NCBI RefSeq assembly: GCF_004137085.1
Contig: NZ_QYBC01000006.1
Coordinates: 1-64,000, forward strand
DNA: 64,000 nt
Origin: Lichenibacterium ramalinae
GTDB taxonomy: Bacteria > Pseudomonadota > Alphaproteobacteria > Rhizobiales > Beijerinckiaceae
Direction of reading: 5' to 3'
The notes below the pieces were generated by a model, which did not search any database, was not told where the DNA came from, and saw only the letters and a program-made list of their open reading frames with translations. The translations under genes were made by a program, and so were the position numbers. Of this stretch, positions 53,423-62,501 are shown piece after piece (position 1 is the first letter of the stretch; each line of letters begins with the position of its first letter).

Positions 53423-54424
53423 ATGGCGCTCGATGCCGTCGGGCTCGCCCTGGGCCTCGCGCTCGCCGCGCCGGGGGCGCTCGGGACCCTCCTGTCGCCC
53501 GAGGTGACGTTCCGCCCCCGCGAACGGGCCGTGGACAATTGGCACTGGCAGGCCGCCGCCAACCTCGACGCTTCGCCCGGCACGCGCGCCGCGCTCGCCC
53601 TGGGGCACGATCCCGCCGCCGTCAGCCGCTGCGTGCGCCTCAACAACTATTGGTGCATCAAGCGCGGCGGCTGGTCGGGCGAGATCGCGGCCGATGCCGA
53701 CGGCCACGTCGCCTTCGTGTCGGCGGCCGAAGGCGCCACCGTCGCGGCCCTTCTGCTCCGCCGTTATTACCTGGACTTCGGGCGCCAGTCGGCCCTGGCG
53801 ATCGTGTCGCGCTGGGCCCCGGCCTCCTGCGGGGCGGTCGTGGCGCGGCGCGGGCCTGGGCGTGCCGCGTCCGACGGGCTCGCCGCGCTCGGCATCGGCC
53901 GCACCCTGCGGGCCCGGTGGCTGGCCCGGCACGGCCGCCGCGTCGCCGGCGGCCGGCGCGGCCGGGTGTCCTCCGTCCCCGATCGCCTCATCGGCGCCGC
54001 CCTGCCCGCCCCCACCATCGCGCTCGGCCTCGCGGCGGCGCCGGTGAGCCTCGCCGCCGGGCTGCCGGCCGCCGTGGCGGCCCCGGGTGGGGGCGCCGCG
54101 GCGGAAGGCCCCGGCTGCAGCCGCGACGGGCCGCGCATCGCCCATTACGCGGCGCGGGCCGCGGCCGGCATCGCGGCCTCGGTGACGGACGACCTCCGCC
54201 TGTTCGACGGCCGGGGCGCGCCGACACCGAACCTCGCCCGGCTGATGCGCAACATGGCGGCGGTCGAGATCGGGCCGCTCGGCGCCGGCGAAAACCTGGT
54301 GGTGACCGCCGTCGCCCATGCCGCCGAGGTCGTGGCGGCCCGCCGGGCCGCCGCGGCGGCTGCCCCTGGCGCCCCGCCCCCGCCCCGCATAGATGAGGGC
54401 CGCCGCCCGGAACCGCGCCCTTGA
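53423..54424 (+). CDS. Conserved protein of unknown function upstream of ycjX
   Basis: I do not recognise a named family. The 333-residue product has a hydrophobic N-terminus (VGLALGLALAAPGALGTLLSPE) that could be a signal peptide or anchor. A conserved-looking middle region has VSRCVRLNNYWCIKRGGWSGEIAADADGHVAFVSAAEGATVAALLLRRYYLDFGRQSALAIVSRWAP; the two cysteines (RC, WC) may pair. Much of the rest is Ala/Gly/Arg/Pro-rich. The YWCIK...RWAPA wording recalls proteins found with ycjX genes in Hyphomicrobiales. It is preceded by sixA (39 bp) and overlaps the ycjX TTG start by four bases (TTGA). Confidence 0.7.
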   Translation: MALDAVGLALGLALAAPGALGTLLSPEVTFRPRERAVDNWHWQAAANLDASPGTRAALALGHDPAAVSRCVRLNNYWCIKRGGWSGEIAADADGHVAFVSAAEGATVAALLLRRYYLDFGRQSALAIVSRWAPASCGAVVARRGPGRAASDGLAALGIGRTLRARWLARHGRRVAGGRRGRVSSVPDRLIGAALPAPTIALGLAAAPVSLAAGLPAAVAAPGGGAAAEGPGCSRDGPRIAHYAARAAAGIAASVTDDLRLFDGRGAPTPNLARLMRNMAAVEIGPLGAGENLVVTAVAHAAEVVAARRAAAAAAPGAPPPPRIDEGRRPEPRP

Positions 54425-55869
54425 GCCTCCTCACCGATCTCGCCTTCGAGGCCCGCAACACCGCGCGGAGCGTCGCCGATTACGTCACCGGCACGGGGCT
54501 CCGCCTCGGCGTCACGGGGCTGTCGCGCGCCGGCAAGACGGTCTTCATCACGGCGCTGGTCCAGGCGCTGACGACGCCCGGCGCACGCCTGCCGGTGCTG
54601 CGCGCCGCCGCCGAGGGCCGCATCACGCGCGGCGTGCTGCAGCCGCAGCCCGACGACGCCGTGCCGCGCTTCGCCGTCGAGGACCACCTCACCGCCCTGA
54701 CGCTGGAACGCCGCTGGCCGGAGTCGACCCGGCGCATCTCCGAGATCCGCATCACGATCGACTACGAGCGCCGCGGCGGCTGGCGCCCCGGCCCCGCCTC
54801 GCTCACCCTCGACATCGTCGACTACCCGGGCGAGTGGCTGCTCGACCTGCCCCTGCTCGGCAAGTCCTACGCGCAATGGTCGGCCGAAACGCTGGAAGCC
54901 AGCGCGGCGGCGGCCCGCGCGCCCCTGGCGGCGGCGTGGCGCGGCCACACGGCGCTGCTCGGGGCCGACCCGCCGGCCTCCGAGGACGAGGCCCGGCGCT
55001 GCGCCGATCTCTTCACCGCCTACCTGCGGGCGAGCCGCGCCGACCTCTACGCCCTGTCGACCCTGCCGCCGGGCCGCTTCCTCATGCCGGGCGACCTCGA
55101 AGGCACGCCGATGCTCACCTTCGCGCCCCTGCCTGTGGCGGGGCCGGCGCGGCCCGGCTCGCTGGCCGCCATGATGGAGCGCCGCTACGAGAGCTACAAG
55201 GCGCTGGTGGTCAGGCCCTTCTTCCGCGACCACTTCGCCCGGCTCGACCGGCAGATCGTCCTCGTCGACGCGCTGTCGGCGTTGAACTCCGGGCCGGCCG
55301 CCGTGCGGGACCTGCAGAACGCCATGACGGACGTGCTCCAGGCCTACCGGGCCGGGCGGTCCAGCCTTCTCTCGACCCTGTTCCGCCCGCGGATCGACCG
55401 GATCCTCTTCGCCGCCACCAAGGCCGACCACCTCCACCACACCAGCCACGACCGTCTGGAATCCATCCTCCGGCTCCTCGTCGCCCGGGCGATCGCCAAG
55501 GCCGAGGACGTCGGGGCCAAGATCGACGTCATCGCGCTCGCGGCCGTGCGGGCCACGCGCGAGGCCGCGGTGCGGGACGGACGCGACGCGCTTGACGCCA
55601 TCGTGGGCACGCCCCTGCCCGGCGAGGTCATCGACGGCCAAACCTTCGACGGGCTGGCCGAGGCCGCGATCTTCCCGGGCGACCTGCCGGGCGACCCGAA
55701 GGCGGCCCTGCGCGGCGACGGGCTGGCCCTGGCCGAGGGCGAAAACGACTACCGCTTCGTGCGCTTCCGCCCGCCCGTGCCCGAGGCGGGGCCGGACGGC
55801 GCGGCCGTGCTGCCGCATATCCGGCTCGACCGGGCCCTGCAGTTCCTGCTCGGGGACAAGCTGTCATGA
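54421..55869 (+). CDS. ycjX: YcjX-family P-loop NTPase
   Basis: This is a 482-residue GTPase-like protein. The P-loop is GVTGLSRAGKTVFITALVQ (about 27-45), with DIVDYPGEWLLDLPLL as the switch/Walker B region, and KADHLHHTSHDRLESILRLLV as the NKxD-like block (TKAD). The start is a TTG inside TTGA, and MSLLTDLAFEARNTARS is the conserved family opening, so no later start is credible. YcjX and YcjF are stress-induced inner-membrane-associated partners in enterobacteria whose exact role is unsettled. It overlaps ycjF by four bases. Confidence 0.92.
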   Translation: MSLLTDLAFEARNTARSVADYVTGTGLRLGVTGLSRAGKTVFITALVQALTTPGARLPVLRAAAEGRITRGVLQPQPDDAVPRFAVEDHLTALTLERRWPESTRRISEIRITIDYERRGGWRPGPASLTLDIVDYPGEWLLDLPLLGKSYAQWSAETLEASAAAARAPLAAAWRGHTALLGADPPASEDEARRCADLFTAYLRASRADLYALSTLPPGRFLMPGDLEGTPMLTFAPLPVAGPARPGSLAAMMERRYESYKALVVRPFFRDHFARLDRQIVLVDALSALNSGPAAVRDLQNAMTDVLQAYRAGRSSLLSTLFRPRIDRILFAATKADHLHHTSHDRLESILRLLVARAIAKAEDVGAKIDVIALAAVRATREAAVRDGRDALDAIVGTPLPGEVIDGQTFDGLAEAAIFPGDLPGDPKAALRGDGLALAEGENDYRFVRFRPPVPEAGPDGAAVLPHIRLDRALQFLLGDKLS

Positions 55870-56930
55870 CCGAGACCACCGACGCCCGGCGTCCCCGCCC
55901 CCGCGCCTTCCGGCTCGACCCCGCCGCGGAAGGCGGGCCCGCGCCCCCGGCGCACGCCCCGGCCCGGCCCGCCGTCGTGGTCGAAGCCCAGGAGGACGCC
56001 TATGCGCGGGAGGCCGCCCTCCAGGTCCTGCCGCCCGAGGAGGCAGCCGTCGAGGCCGCCCAGGCGCTCGGCATGGAGCGGCGCGGACGGCGAGGCTGGG
56101 GGACGCTGTTCGGCGCCGCGCTCGGCGGCCTCGTGTCGCTGTCGCTGTGGCTCTGGATCGACCAGCTCGTCGGCAACCTCTTCGCCCGCGCGCCCGCGCT
56201 CGGCTGGTTCGGGCTCGGCCTCCTGGCGCTGCTCGGCGTGGCCGCGCTGGCCCTGCTGGTGCGGGAAACCGTCGGGGTGCTGCGGCAGGCGCGGGTGGCG
56301 CGCCTGCATGCGGACCTCGCCGCCGCCCATCTCGCCGACGACCGGGACGCGGCCCGGCGGCTCGTGGCCGACGTCTCGGCCCTCTACGCGGGTCGCCCCG
56401 AGACGGCGCGCGGGCGCGCCGAGGTGGGGCGGGCGGCGCGCGAGATCGTCGACGGCCGCGACCTCATCGACATCGCCGAGAGCGCCCTGCTGCGCCCCAT
56501 CGACCGGGCGGTGGCGGCCGACATCGCGGCGGCGGCGAAGCGCGTCTCGCTCGTCACCGCCATCAGCCCGCGCGCGATCCTCGACCTCCTGTTCGTGGCC
56601 GGCCAGATCGTCTGGCTCATCCGCCGCATCGCCGAGCGCTACAGCGGGCGGCCCGGGCTCCTGGGCTTCCTCAAGCTGGCCCGTTCGGTCGGGGCCCACC
56701 TCGCCGTCACGGGCGGCATGGCGGTGGGCGACAGCCTGGTGCAGCAGGTGGTGGGCCACGGCATCGCCGCCAAACTGTCGGCCCGGCTCGGCGAAGGGGT
56801 GCTCAACGGCATGCTGACGACGCGCGTCGGACTTTCCGCCATGGCGGTGTGCCGGCCCATGCCCTTCGCGGTCGAGAAGCCGCCCGGCGTCAAGGACGTC
56901 GCCCCCTTCCTGTTCCGGTCCGAGGGCTGA
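55866..56930 (+). CDS. ycjF: YcjF-family inner membrane protein (DUF697)
   Basis: This 354-residue protein has two N-terminal helices (about 83-103 and 112-132) and a C-terminal DUF697 domain with AAAKRVSLVTAISPRAILDLLFVAGQIVWLIRRIAERYSGRPG and hydrophobic ends. The N-terminal 70 residues are Pro/Ala-rich and acidic. ATGA overlap with ycjX means coupled translation. Its last residues (FLFRSEG) match the family end. A hairpin follows. Confidence 0.9.
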   Translation: MTETTDARRPRPRAFRLDPAAEGGPAPPAHAPARPAVVVEAQEDAYAREAALQVLPPEEAAVEAAQALGMERRGRRGWGTLFGAALGGLVSLSLWLWIDQLVGNLFARAPALGWFGLGLLALLGVAALALLVRETVGVLRQARVARLHADLAAAHLADDRDAARRLVADVSALYAGRPETARGRAEVGRAAREIVDGRDLIDIAESALLRPIDRAVAADIAAAAKRVSLVTAISPRAILDLLFVAGQIVWLIRRIAERYSGRPGLLGFLKLARSVGAHLAVTGGMAVGDSLVQQVVGHGIAAKLSARLGEGVLNGMLTTRVGLSAMAVCRPMPFAVEKPPGVKDVAPFLFRSEG

Positions 56931-56936
56931 AGCGCC

Positions 56937-56979
56937 GCCGGCGCGCTCCCGTCCCCGCCCGGGAGCGCCGGCGCCGGAG
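56937..56979 (+). terminator. GC-rich hairpin after ycjF
   Basis: Inverted arms GCGCGCTCCCG (about 56940-56950) and CGGGAGCGCC (about 56959-56970), extended by CCGG/CCGG with a small bulge, form a strong stem just past the ycjF stop. No T-run follows. Confidence 0.6.
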
Positions 56980-57015
56980 GCTCAGAGCCACCCGATGCAT
57001 CGCACCCTCGGCGAC

Positions 57016-57035
57016 GGCCCCTGGCGTTCGGGGCC
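57016..57035 (-). terminator. Short hairpin after the SDR gene
   Basis: GGCCCC at 57016-57021 pairs with GGGGCC at 57030-57035 (eight-base loop), 3 bp beyond the SDR stop. It could weakly terminate the minus-strand gene. Confidence 0.4.
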
Positions 57036-57037
57036 TC

Positions 57038-57910
57038 TCAGGCCGGCAGGCCGGAACCGATGCCCGTCATCTCGGACGACATGTCCCACAGGCGCCGGGC
57101 CACGGCGTCGTCCCGCCCGGCACGGCTGGGCTGCAGGGGCCGGCACTTGGCGTGATAGCCGCCGGTCGTTCCCTCGACCTCCGGCGACGTCGCCAGGTGG
57201 ACCAGGGTCGCGGCGCCGGCCTCGGGCGAGATGGCGAAGAGCGCCTTGGCGAGGCCGAAGGCGCGACGGCCGAGGCCCCGGCCCGCATCGCCGAAACGCG
57301 AGGCGACGAAGCCCGGATGGAAGGCGTTCGCCGTCACGCCGGTCCCGGACAGGCGGCGCGCCAGTTCTCGGGTGAACAGGATGTTGCACAGCTTCGCCCG
57401 GCCATAGGCGCTGAATCCCCGGTAGCCGGCACGGCCGTGGAGGTCGGCGAGGTCGAGCGCGGCGAAGCGGTGCGCTTCGGACGACGTGGACACGATGCGG
57501 GACGGCGCGGCGGCGACCAGCGAGGGCAGGAGCGCGTCGGTCAGCACCATGTAGCTGAGGTGGTCGAGCGCGAAGGTCATCTCGAACCCGTCCTCGGTCT
57601 CGATCCGGTCGGGGAACCAGGCGCCGGCATTGTTGACCAGCACGTCCACCCGCGGCTCGGCGGCCGCGATCACGGCGCCGACGCGCCGCATCTCCGACAG
57701 CCGCGACAGGTCCGCGATGTGGATGCCGTGGCGGGCTTCGGGCGAGATGCGGCGGAGCTGGATCAGAGCGTCCTCGGCCCGGGCAGGATCGCGCGCCACC
57801 AGGACGAGGCGTGCCCCGCGGCGCGCCAACTCCAGCGCGCCCGCGAGCCCGATGCCCGAAGTTCCGCCCGTGATCACCACCGTCCTGCCGTGCATGGCCC
57901 GCCCCCGCAT
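57038..57910 (-). CDS. Short-chain dehydrogenase/reductase
   Basis: This is a 290-residue NAD(P)-dependent oxidoreductase. The cofactor site is VVITGGTSGIGLAGALELARRGARLVLVARD (TGxxxGIG). NNAG occurs at about 92-95, the catalytic Ser in STSSEAHR, and YxxxK in AYGRAKLCN. The pattern is like the retinol dehydrogenase/WW-oxidoreductase subgroup. An alternative ATG at 57895 (MHGRTVV) gives a five-residue shorter protein. Physiological substrate unknown. It stands apart from the sirtuin-GNAT pair upstream by a 49-bp gap but shares the strand. Confidence 0.9.
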   Translation of the reverse strand: MRGRAMHGRTVVITGGTSGIGLAGALELARRGARLVLVARDPARAEDALIQLRRISPEARHGIHIADLSRLSEMRRVGAVIAAAEPRVDVLVNNAGAWFPDRIETEDGFEMTFALDHLSYMVLTDALLPSLVAAAPSRIVSTSSEAHRFAALDLADLHGRAGYRGFSAYGRAKLCNILFTRELARRLSGTGVTANAFHPGFVASRFGDAGRGLGRRAFGLAKALFAISPEAGAATLVHLATSPEVEGTTGGYHAKCRPLQPSRAGRDDAVARRLWDMSSEMTGIGSGLPA

Positions 57911-57959
57911 CGCTCGCTCCCTCCATGCGCGACGGCAGGGGTCGGGCGCAACGGCCGAA

Positions 57960-58505
57960 TCAGAGCGGCTTCTCGAGCACCAGGAAGTGGAGGTCGTCGC
58001 GGTGCGGCAGTCCGAACCGCGTTTCGCCGTAGGGGAAGGGCTTGATGCGGCCCGTGGGGGCGTAGCCCCGACGCTGGTAGAAGGCGAGGAGTTCGGCCCG
58101 CCCGTGCAGCACCGTCATCTCGACGGCGACGCAGCCGGCCGCCCGGGCGCGCCGCTCCACCTCGCCGATGAGGAGCGCGCCGAAGCCCTGCCCCTGGCGC
58201 TCGGGGTGCACCGTCAGCATGGCGAGGTGGCAGAGCGGGCGTTCCGCTTCGTCCCGGAAGCGCTGCGTCATGACGCATCCGAGGATGGGGCCGTCGGCCG
58301 CCTCGCGCAGCAGCAGGACCGTGCTGGGATCGGGGGCGTCGAGTTCGTCGGCGAGCGACGCCGGATCGGTGCGCTGGCCGCCGAGCAGATCGGCCTCGTG
58401 CGTCCACCCCCGGCGCGCCGTCTCGCCCCGATAGGCGCCATTGACCATGGCGGCGAGGTCGTCGAGGTCGGCGCGGGTCGCCGGCATGATGACGGGGGAC
58501 GTCAT
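57960..58505 (-). CDS. GNAT-family N-acetyltransferase
   Basis: This 181-residue acetyltransferase has the acetyl-CoA site in HLAMLTVHPERQGQGFGALLIGEVERRARAAGCVAVEMTVLHGRAELLAFYQRRGY (QGQGFG). The start MTSPVIMPATRADLDDLAAMVNGAYRGE is typical. Its start codon overlaps the sirtuin stop by four bases (ATGA), so both are translated together. It may acetylate a small molecule or a protein. Confidence 0.92.
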   Translation of the reverse strand: MTSPVIMPATRADLDDLAAMVNGAYRGETARRGWTHEADLLGGQRTDPASLADELDAPDPSTVLLLREAADGPILGCVMTQRFRDEAERPLCHLAMLTVHPERQGQGFGALLIGEVERRARAAGCVAVEMTVLHGRAELLAFYQRRGYAPTGRIKPFPYGETRFGLPHRDDLHFLVLEKPL

Positions 58506-59206
58506 GGCGCGCCCCCGAGGATCTCGTCGACCCAGGCCGGCACGGCTTCGGTGGCGGGGCCGTAGAGGGCATCGTCGAACAGGCCGGCATTGTCGGCCGG
58601 GTCGAGGTTGATCTCCAGCGTCGGGGTGCCGCGGGAGCGGGCCTCCGCGACGAGGCCCGCCGCCGGATAGATGGCGCCCGACGTCCCGATGGCGGCGAAG
58701 AGGTCGGCGTGGGCGAGTTCGTCGGCGATGCGGTCGAGGCCCATGGGCACCTCGCCGAACCACACGATGTGCGGCCGCAGCCGGGCGGCGCCGCAGGTCG
58801 GGCAGTGCACGAAGACGCCCATGTCGTCGCGCCAGGGCGCAACCGCGCCGCAGGCGAGGCAGCGGGCCCGGCACGACTCGCCGTGCATGTGATGCACCTG
58901 CCGGGAGCCGGCCCGCTCGTGCAGGTCGTCGATGTTCTGCGTGCACAGGAACAGGGCGTCGCCCCGCGCCGCGAGCCCGCGCTCCAGCCGGGCCAGCGCC
59001 GCATGGGCGGCATTGGGCGCGGCGGCCAAGGCGTCGCGCCGGCGCATGTCGTAGAAGGCGTGGACGGCGACGGGGTCGGCCGCGAAGGCCTCGGGCGTGG
59101 CGAGCTTGGAGGGATCGAAGCGCGCCCACAGGCCGTCGCGGTCCCGGAAGGTCCCGAGCCCGCTCTCGGCCGAAACGCCGGCGCCGGTGAGGACGAAGAC
59201 CCGCAT
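58502..59206 (-). CDS. cobB: NAD-dependent protein deacylase (sirtuin, CobB-like)
   Basis: This is a 234-residue class III sirtuin. Motifs are GAGVSAESGLGTFRD, Tyr52/Arg55 (FYDMRR, the acyl-pocket pair that favours succinyl/malonyl groups), TQNIDDLHERAG, the catalytic His108 (HMHGE), zinc cysteines Cys116/119 and 135/138, and VWFGEVP. It removes acyl groups from lysines, consuming NAD. It is coupled to the GNAT gene. Confidence 0.95.
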   Translation of the reverse strand: MRVFVLTGAGVSAESGLGTFRDRDGLWARFDPSKLATPEAFAADPVAVHAFYDMRRRDALAAAPNAAHAALARLERGLAARGDALFLCTQNIDDLHERAGSRQVHHMHGESCRARCLACGAVAPWRDDMGVFVHCPTCGAARLRPHIVWFGEVPMGLDRIADELAHADLFAAIGTSGAIYPAAGLVAEARSRGTPTLEINLDPADNAGLFDDALYGPATEAVPAWVDEILGGAP

Positions 59207-59220
59207 CGTCGTGCCGCGCC

Positions 59221-60081
59221 TCAGGGCGCGGCGTCGGACACTTCCGCGCCGGACTTCAGGTTCTCCGACCGCGGCATGCCGACCGTGTTGTAGCCGCCGT
59301 CGACGAAGTGGATCTCGCCCGTGACGCCGTTCGACAGGTGCGACAGGAGATAGAGCGCCGAGCCGCCGACGTCCTCGATGGTGACGGGGCGGCGCAGCGG
59401 GGCGTGGGCGCGGTGGTAATTGTACATGAAGCGCGCATCCGTGATGCCGGCGCCCGCCAGCGTGCGGACCGGGCCGGCCGAGATGGCGTTGACGCGCAGG
59501 CCGATGGCGCCGTAATCGGCCGCGAGGTAGCGCACCGACGCCTCGAGCGCCGCCTTGGCGACGCCCATCACGTTGTAGTTCGGCGTGACACGGGTCGCAC
59601 CCCCGAAGGTCAGCGTCAGCATGGCGCCGCCGGGCGTCATCAATGGCGCGACCCGGCGGGCGATCTCGGTGAAGGAGAAGGCCGAAATCACCATGGTGCG
59701 CACGAAGTTCTCGCGCGTCGTGTCGGCGTAGCGGCCCTTGAGCTCGTTCTTGTCCGAATAGGCGATGCCGTGCACGACGAAGTCGATCGTGCCGAAGCGG
59801 GCCTGCACGGCTTCGAGCGCGGCGTCGACGGTTTCGAGCTTCTCGACGTCGCAGGCCACGACGAGATCGGAGCCGAGGCTCTGCGCCAGCGGCTTCACCC
59901 GCCGCCCCAGGGCCTCGCCCTGGTAGGTGAAGGCGAGTTCGGCCCCCTCGGCCGCCAGGGCCCTGGCGATGCCCCAGGCGATCGAATGATCGTTGGCGAC
60001 CCCCATGACGAGCCCGCGCTTGCCCCGCATCAGCCCGCCCGTGGCGGAGGCGGAGGTTCCCGTCGTCGTGTCCTGCGCCAT
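59221..60081 (-). CDS. fabI: Enoyl-[acyl-carrier-protein] reductase (NADH)
   Basis: This 286-residue enzyme does the last step of each fatty-acid elongation round. The cofactor motif is GKRGLVMGVANDHSIAWGIARAL, and the active-site Tyr169 and Lys176 are in NYNVMGVAKAALEASVRYLA. The family blocks RVNAISAGPVRTLAG and HFVDGGYNTVG are present. The N-terminal 18 residues are a Thr/Ser-rich extension. The ATG at 60081 is 2 bp after the fabB stop, so the operon order is fabA-fabB-fabI. The longer open frame is a shifted reading of fabB. Confidence 0.95.
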   Translation of the reverse strand: MAQDTTTGTSASATGGLMRGKRGLVMGVANDHSIAWGIARALAAEGAELAFTYQGEALGRRVKPLAQSLGSDLVVACDVEKLETVDAALEAVQARFGTIDFVVHGIAYSDKNELKGRYADTTRENFVRTMVISAFSFTEIARRVAPLMTPGGAMLTLTFGGATRVTPNYNVMGVAKAALEASVRYLAADYGAIGLRVNAISAGPVRTLAGAGITDARFMYNYHRAHAPLRRPVTIEDVGGSALYLLSHLSNGVTGEIHFVDGGYNTVGMPRSENLKSGAEVSDAAP

Positions 60082-60083
60082 GA

Positions 60084-61307
60084 TCAGAGGTCCGGATGCT
60101 GGAAGACGAGGGACGCGTTGGTGCCGCCGAAGCCGAAGCCGTTGGACAGCACCGTGCCGAGCTTCACGCCGTCGCGGCGCTCGCGCAGGATGGGCATGTC
60201 GGCGAAGGCCGGGTCGATCGTCTCGATGTTGGCGCTCTCGCAGATGAAGTCGTTGTTCATCATCAGCAGCGAGAACACCGCCTCGATGGCCCCCGTCGCC
60301 CCCTGGGCGTGGCCGCTCAGGCTCTTGGTGGCGGCGATGGGCGGGCATTTGTCGGCGCCGCCGAAGACGTCGCGCAGGGCGTCGATCTCGGCCTCGTCGC
60401 CCTTGGGGGTCGAGGTGGCGTGGGGGTTGATGTAGTCGACCGGCGCCTTGACGCCGTCGAGCGCCATCGTCATGCAGCGCCGGGCTCCCTCGCCCGAGGG
60501 CGCCACCATGTCGTGGCCGTCGCTGGCGAGGCCGTAGCCGACGATCTCGCCGAGGATGCGGGCGCCGCGCGACACGGCGTGATCCCGGTCCTCGAGGGCG
60601 AGGATGCCGGCGCCGGCCGAGATGACGAAGCCGTCGCGGTCCCGGTCGAAGGCGCGCGACGCCACCGCCGGCCGGTCGTTGAAGTTCGACGACATGGCGC
60701 CCATCGCGTCGAACAGCACGGAAAGCGACCAGTCGAGTTCCTCGCAGCCGCCCGCGAACATCACGTCCTGCTTGCCGTACTTGATCGCCTCGTAGGCGTT
60801 GCCGATGCAATGGTTCGACGTCGCGCAGGCCGACGCGATGGAATAGTTGATGCCCTTGATCTTGAACCAGGTGGCGAGCGTCGCCGAGCCCGTGGACGAC
60901 ATGGCCTTCGGCACCGCGAAGGGGCCGACGCGCTTCGGCCCCTTGCTGCGGGCGATGTCGGCGGATTCGACGATGGTGCGGGTGGAGGGCCCGCCCGAGC
61001 CCACGATGATGCCGGTGCGGGGGTTCGACACGTCCTCGGGCTGAAGCCCGCTCTGCGCGATGGCCTGCTCCATGGCGACCTGCGCCCAGGCGCTGCCGCC
61101 GCCGTGGAAGCGCAGCGCCCGACGGTCCAGCACGGCCTCGGGGTCGAGGGCGGGGGCGCCGTGGACCTGGGAGCGGAAGCCGAGCTCGGCGTAGCGCTCG
61201 GCCCGCACGATGCCCGGGCGGGCGTTCCTCAGAGAGTCCAGGACCTCATCGGCGGTGCTGCCGATGGACGAGACGATGCCCATCCCGGTGACGACGACGC
61301 GACGCAT
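60084..61307 (-). CDS. fabB: 3-oxoacyl-[ACP] synthase I
   Basis: This 407-residue condensing enzyme elongates unsaturated acyl chains. The catalytic triad is Cys161 (SIASACATSNHCIGN), His296 (YINPHATSTPKGDE) and His333 (SLSGHAQGATGAIEA). The start RRVVVTGMGIVSSIG is the family opening. The positions match E. coli FabB (163/298/333) closely. It lies 105 bp downstream of fabA. Confidence 0.97.
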   Translation of the reverse strand: MRRVVVTGMGIVSSIGSTADEVLDSLRNARPGIVRAERYAELGFRSQVHGAPALDPEAVLDRRALRFHGGGSAWAQVAMEQAIAQSGLQPEDVSNPRTGIIVGSGGPSTRTIVESADIARSKGPKRVGPFAVPKAMSSTGSATLATWFKIKGINYSIASACATSNHCIGNAYEAIKYGKQDVMFAGGCEELDWSLSVLFDAMGAMSSNFNDRPAVASRAFDRDRDGFVISAGAGILALEDRDHAVSRGARILGEIVGYGLASDGHDMVAPSGEGARRCMTMALDGVKAPVDYINPHATSTPKGDEAEIDALRDVFGGADKCPPIAATKSLSGHAQGATGAIEAVFSLLMMNNDFICESANIETIDPAFADMPILRERRDGVKLGTVLSNGFGFGGTNASLVFQHPDL

Positions 61308-61412
61308 TTCTCATCCACTCCTTGGAGCCGCGCGACGGCCGGTGCAGCCGATCCGCGGCTCGATGTCCCGAACGGGCGCCGGCACCGTCCGGCCCCGGCC
61401 CGTGTCCGCCCG

Positions 61413-61928
61413 TCAGGCCGGCTCGGGCTTGAACAGGCCGACGCGCAGGTCCTTGGCCTCATAGATGCGGCGGCCGTCGGCTTCGAGCCAGCCATCCGCG
61501 ATGCCGAGCACCAGCCGGCCCCTGAACACGCGCTTGAGGTCGATGCCGTAGACGACGCGCTTCACCGTGGGGAGCACCTGGTCGGTGAACTTCACCTCGC
61601 CGACCCCGAGGGCCCGGCCCTTGCCGGGCAGGCCGAGCCAGCCGAGGTAGAAGCCGACGAGCTGCCAGAGCGCATCGAGCCCGAGGCAGCCCGGCATGAC
61701 GGGGTCGCCCTGGAAGTGGCAGGCGAAGAACCAGAGGTCGGGCTTCACGTCGAACTCGGCGCGGATCACGCCCTTGCCGTTGGCGCCGCCCTCTTCCGCG
61801 ATCTCGACGATGCGGTCGAACATCAGCATCGGCGGCAGGGGGAGCTGGGCATTGCCGGGGCCGAAGAGTTCGCCCCGGCCGCAGGCCAGGAGATCGTCGT
61901 GATCGAAGCTCGAGCGCTTGTCGCCCAT
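61413..61928 (-). CDS. fabA: 3-hydroxydecanoyl-[ACP] dehydratase/isomerase
   Basis: This is a 171-residue enzyme that makes the first cis double bond in unsaturated fatty acid synthesis. Catalytic His71 ([14 protein letters not shown]) and Asp85 (LGLDALWQL) are visible. The conserved start [18 protein letters not shown] follows the ATG at 61928; the open frame to 62000 adds residues unlike the family. It heads the fabA-fabB-fabI operon, divergent from mutT. Confidence 0.97.
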   Translation of the reverse strand: MGDKRSSFDHDDLLACGRGELFGPGNAQLPLPPMLMFDRIVEIAEEGGANGKGVIRAEFDVKPDLWFFACHFQGDPVMPGCLGLDALWQLVGFYLGWLGLPGKGRALGVGEVKFTDQVLPTVKRVVYGIDLKRVFRGRLVLGIADGWLEADGRRIYEAKDLRVGLFKPEPA

Positions 61929-62068
61929 GAAGCCCAAAACCTTCTTCGCCGCGCAACCGGGATCGGCACGGGTCTTTGAAGGCGTCTGGTAACACGGCAT
62001 AAGGCGGGCCGGAAGCCTCGTCCCGCGCCGGGGCGACGCCCGCCGCCTTCCCAGCCGAGAGTCCCGCC

Positions 62069-62479
62069 GTGACGCTGAAGATCCTGACCGTCGTGGCCGT
62101 GGCCCTGGTGGACGCCGACGACCGCGTGCTCATCGCCCAGCGCCCGCCCGGCAAGGCGCTGGCGGGCCTGTGGGAGTTCCCCGGCGGCAAGCTCGACCCC
62201 GGCGAGCGGCCCGAGGCGGCGCTGATCCGCGAACTCGACGAGGAGCTCGGCATCGCCGTGAAGGAGGCCTGCCTGGCACCCCTCACCTTCGCCAGCCACG
62301 CCTATCCGGAGTTCCACCTGCTGATGCCGCTGTGGATCTGCCGGCGGTGGGAGGGCCATGCCGTGCCGCGCGAGGGCCAGGCGCTCAAATGGGTGCGGCC
62401 CGGCCAGCTGCGCGACTATCCCATGCCGCCGGCCGACGCGCCGCTCATCCCGCCGCTGATCGACCTGCTGGGGGTGTAG
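62069..62479 (+). CDS. mutT: 8-oxo-dGTP diphosphatase (MutT)
   Basis: This 136-residue Nudix enzyme cleans oxidised nucleotides. The canonical box is complete: [23 protein letters not shown]. The opening [36 protein letters not shown] is typical of MutT. The GTG at 62069 is taken as the start because the fold begins there and no ATG precedes it in frame. It is divergent from fabA. Confidence 0.95.
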   Translation: MTLKILTVVAVALVDADDRVLIAQRPPGKALAGLWEFPGGKLDPGERPEAALIRELDEELGIAVKEACLAPLTFASHAYPEFHLLMPLWICRRWEGHAVPREGQALKWVRPGQLRDYPMPPADAPLIPPLIDLLGV

Positions 62480-62501
62480 GGCGGGCCGGCCCGGCGGCCC
62501 G

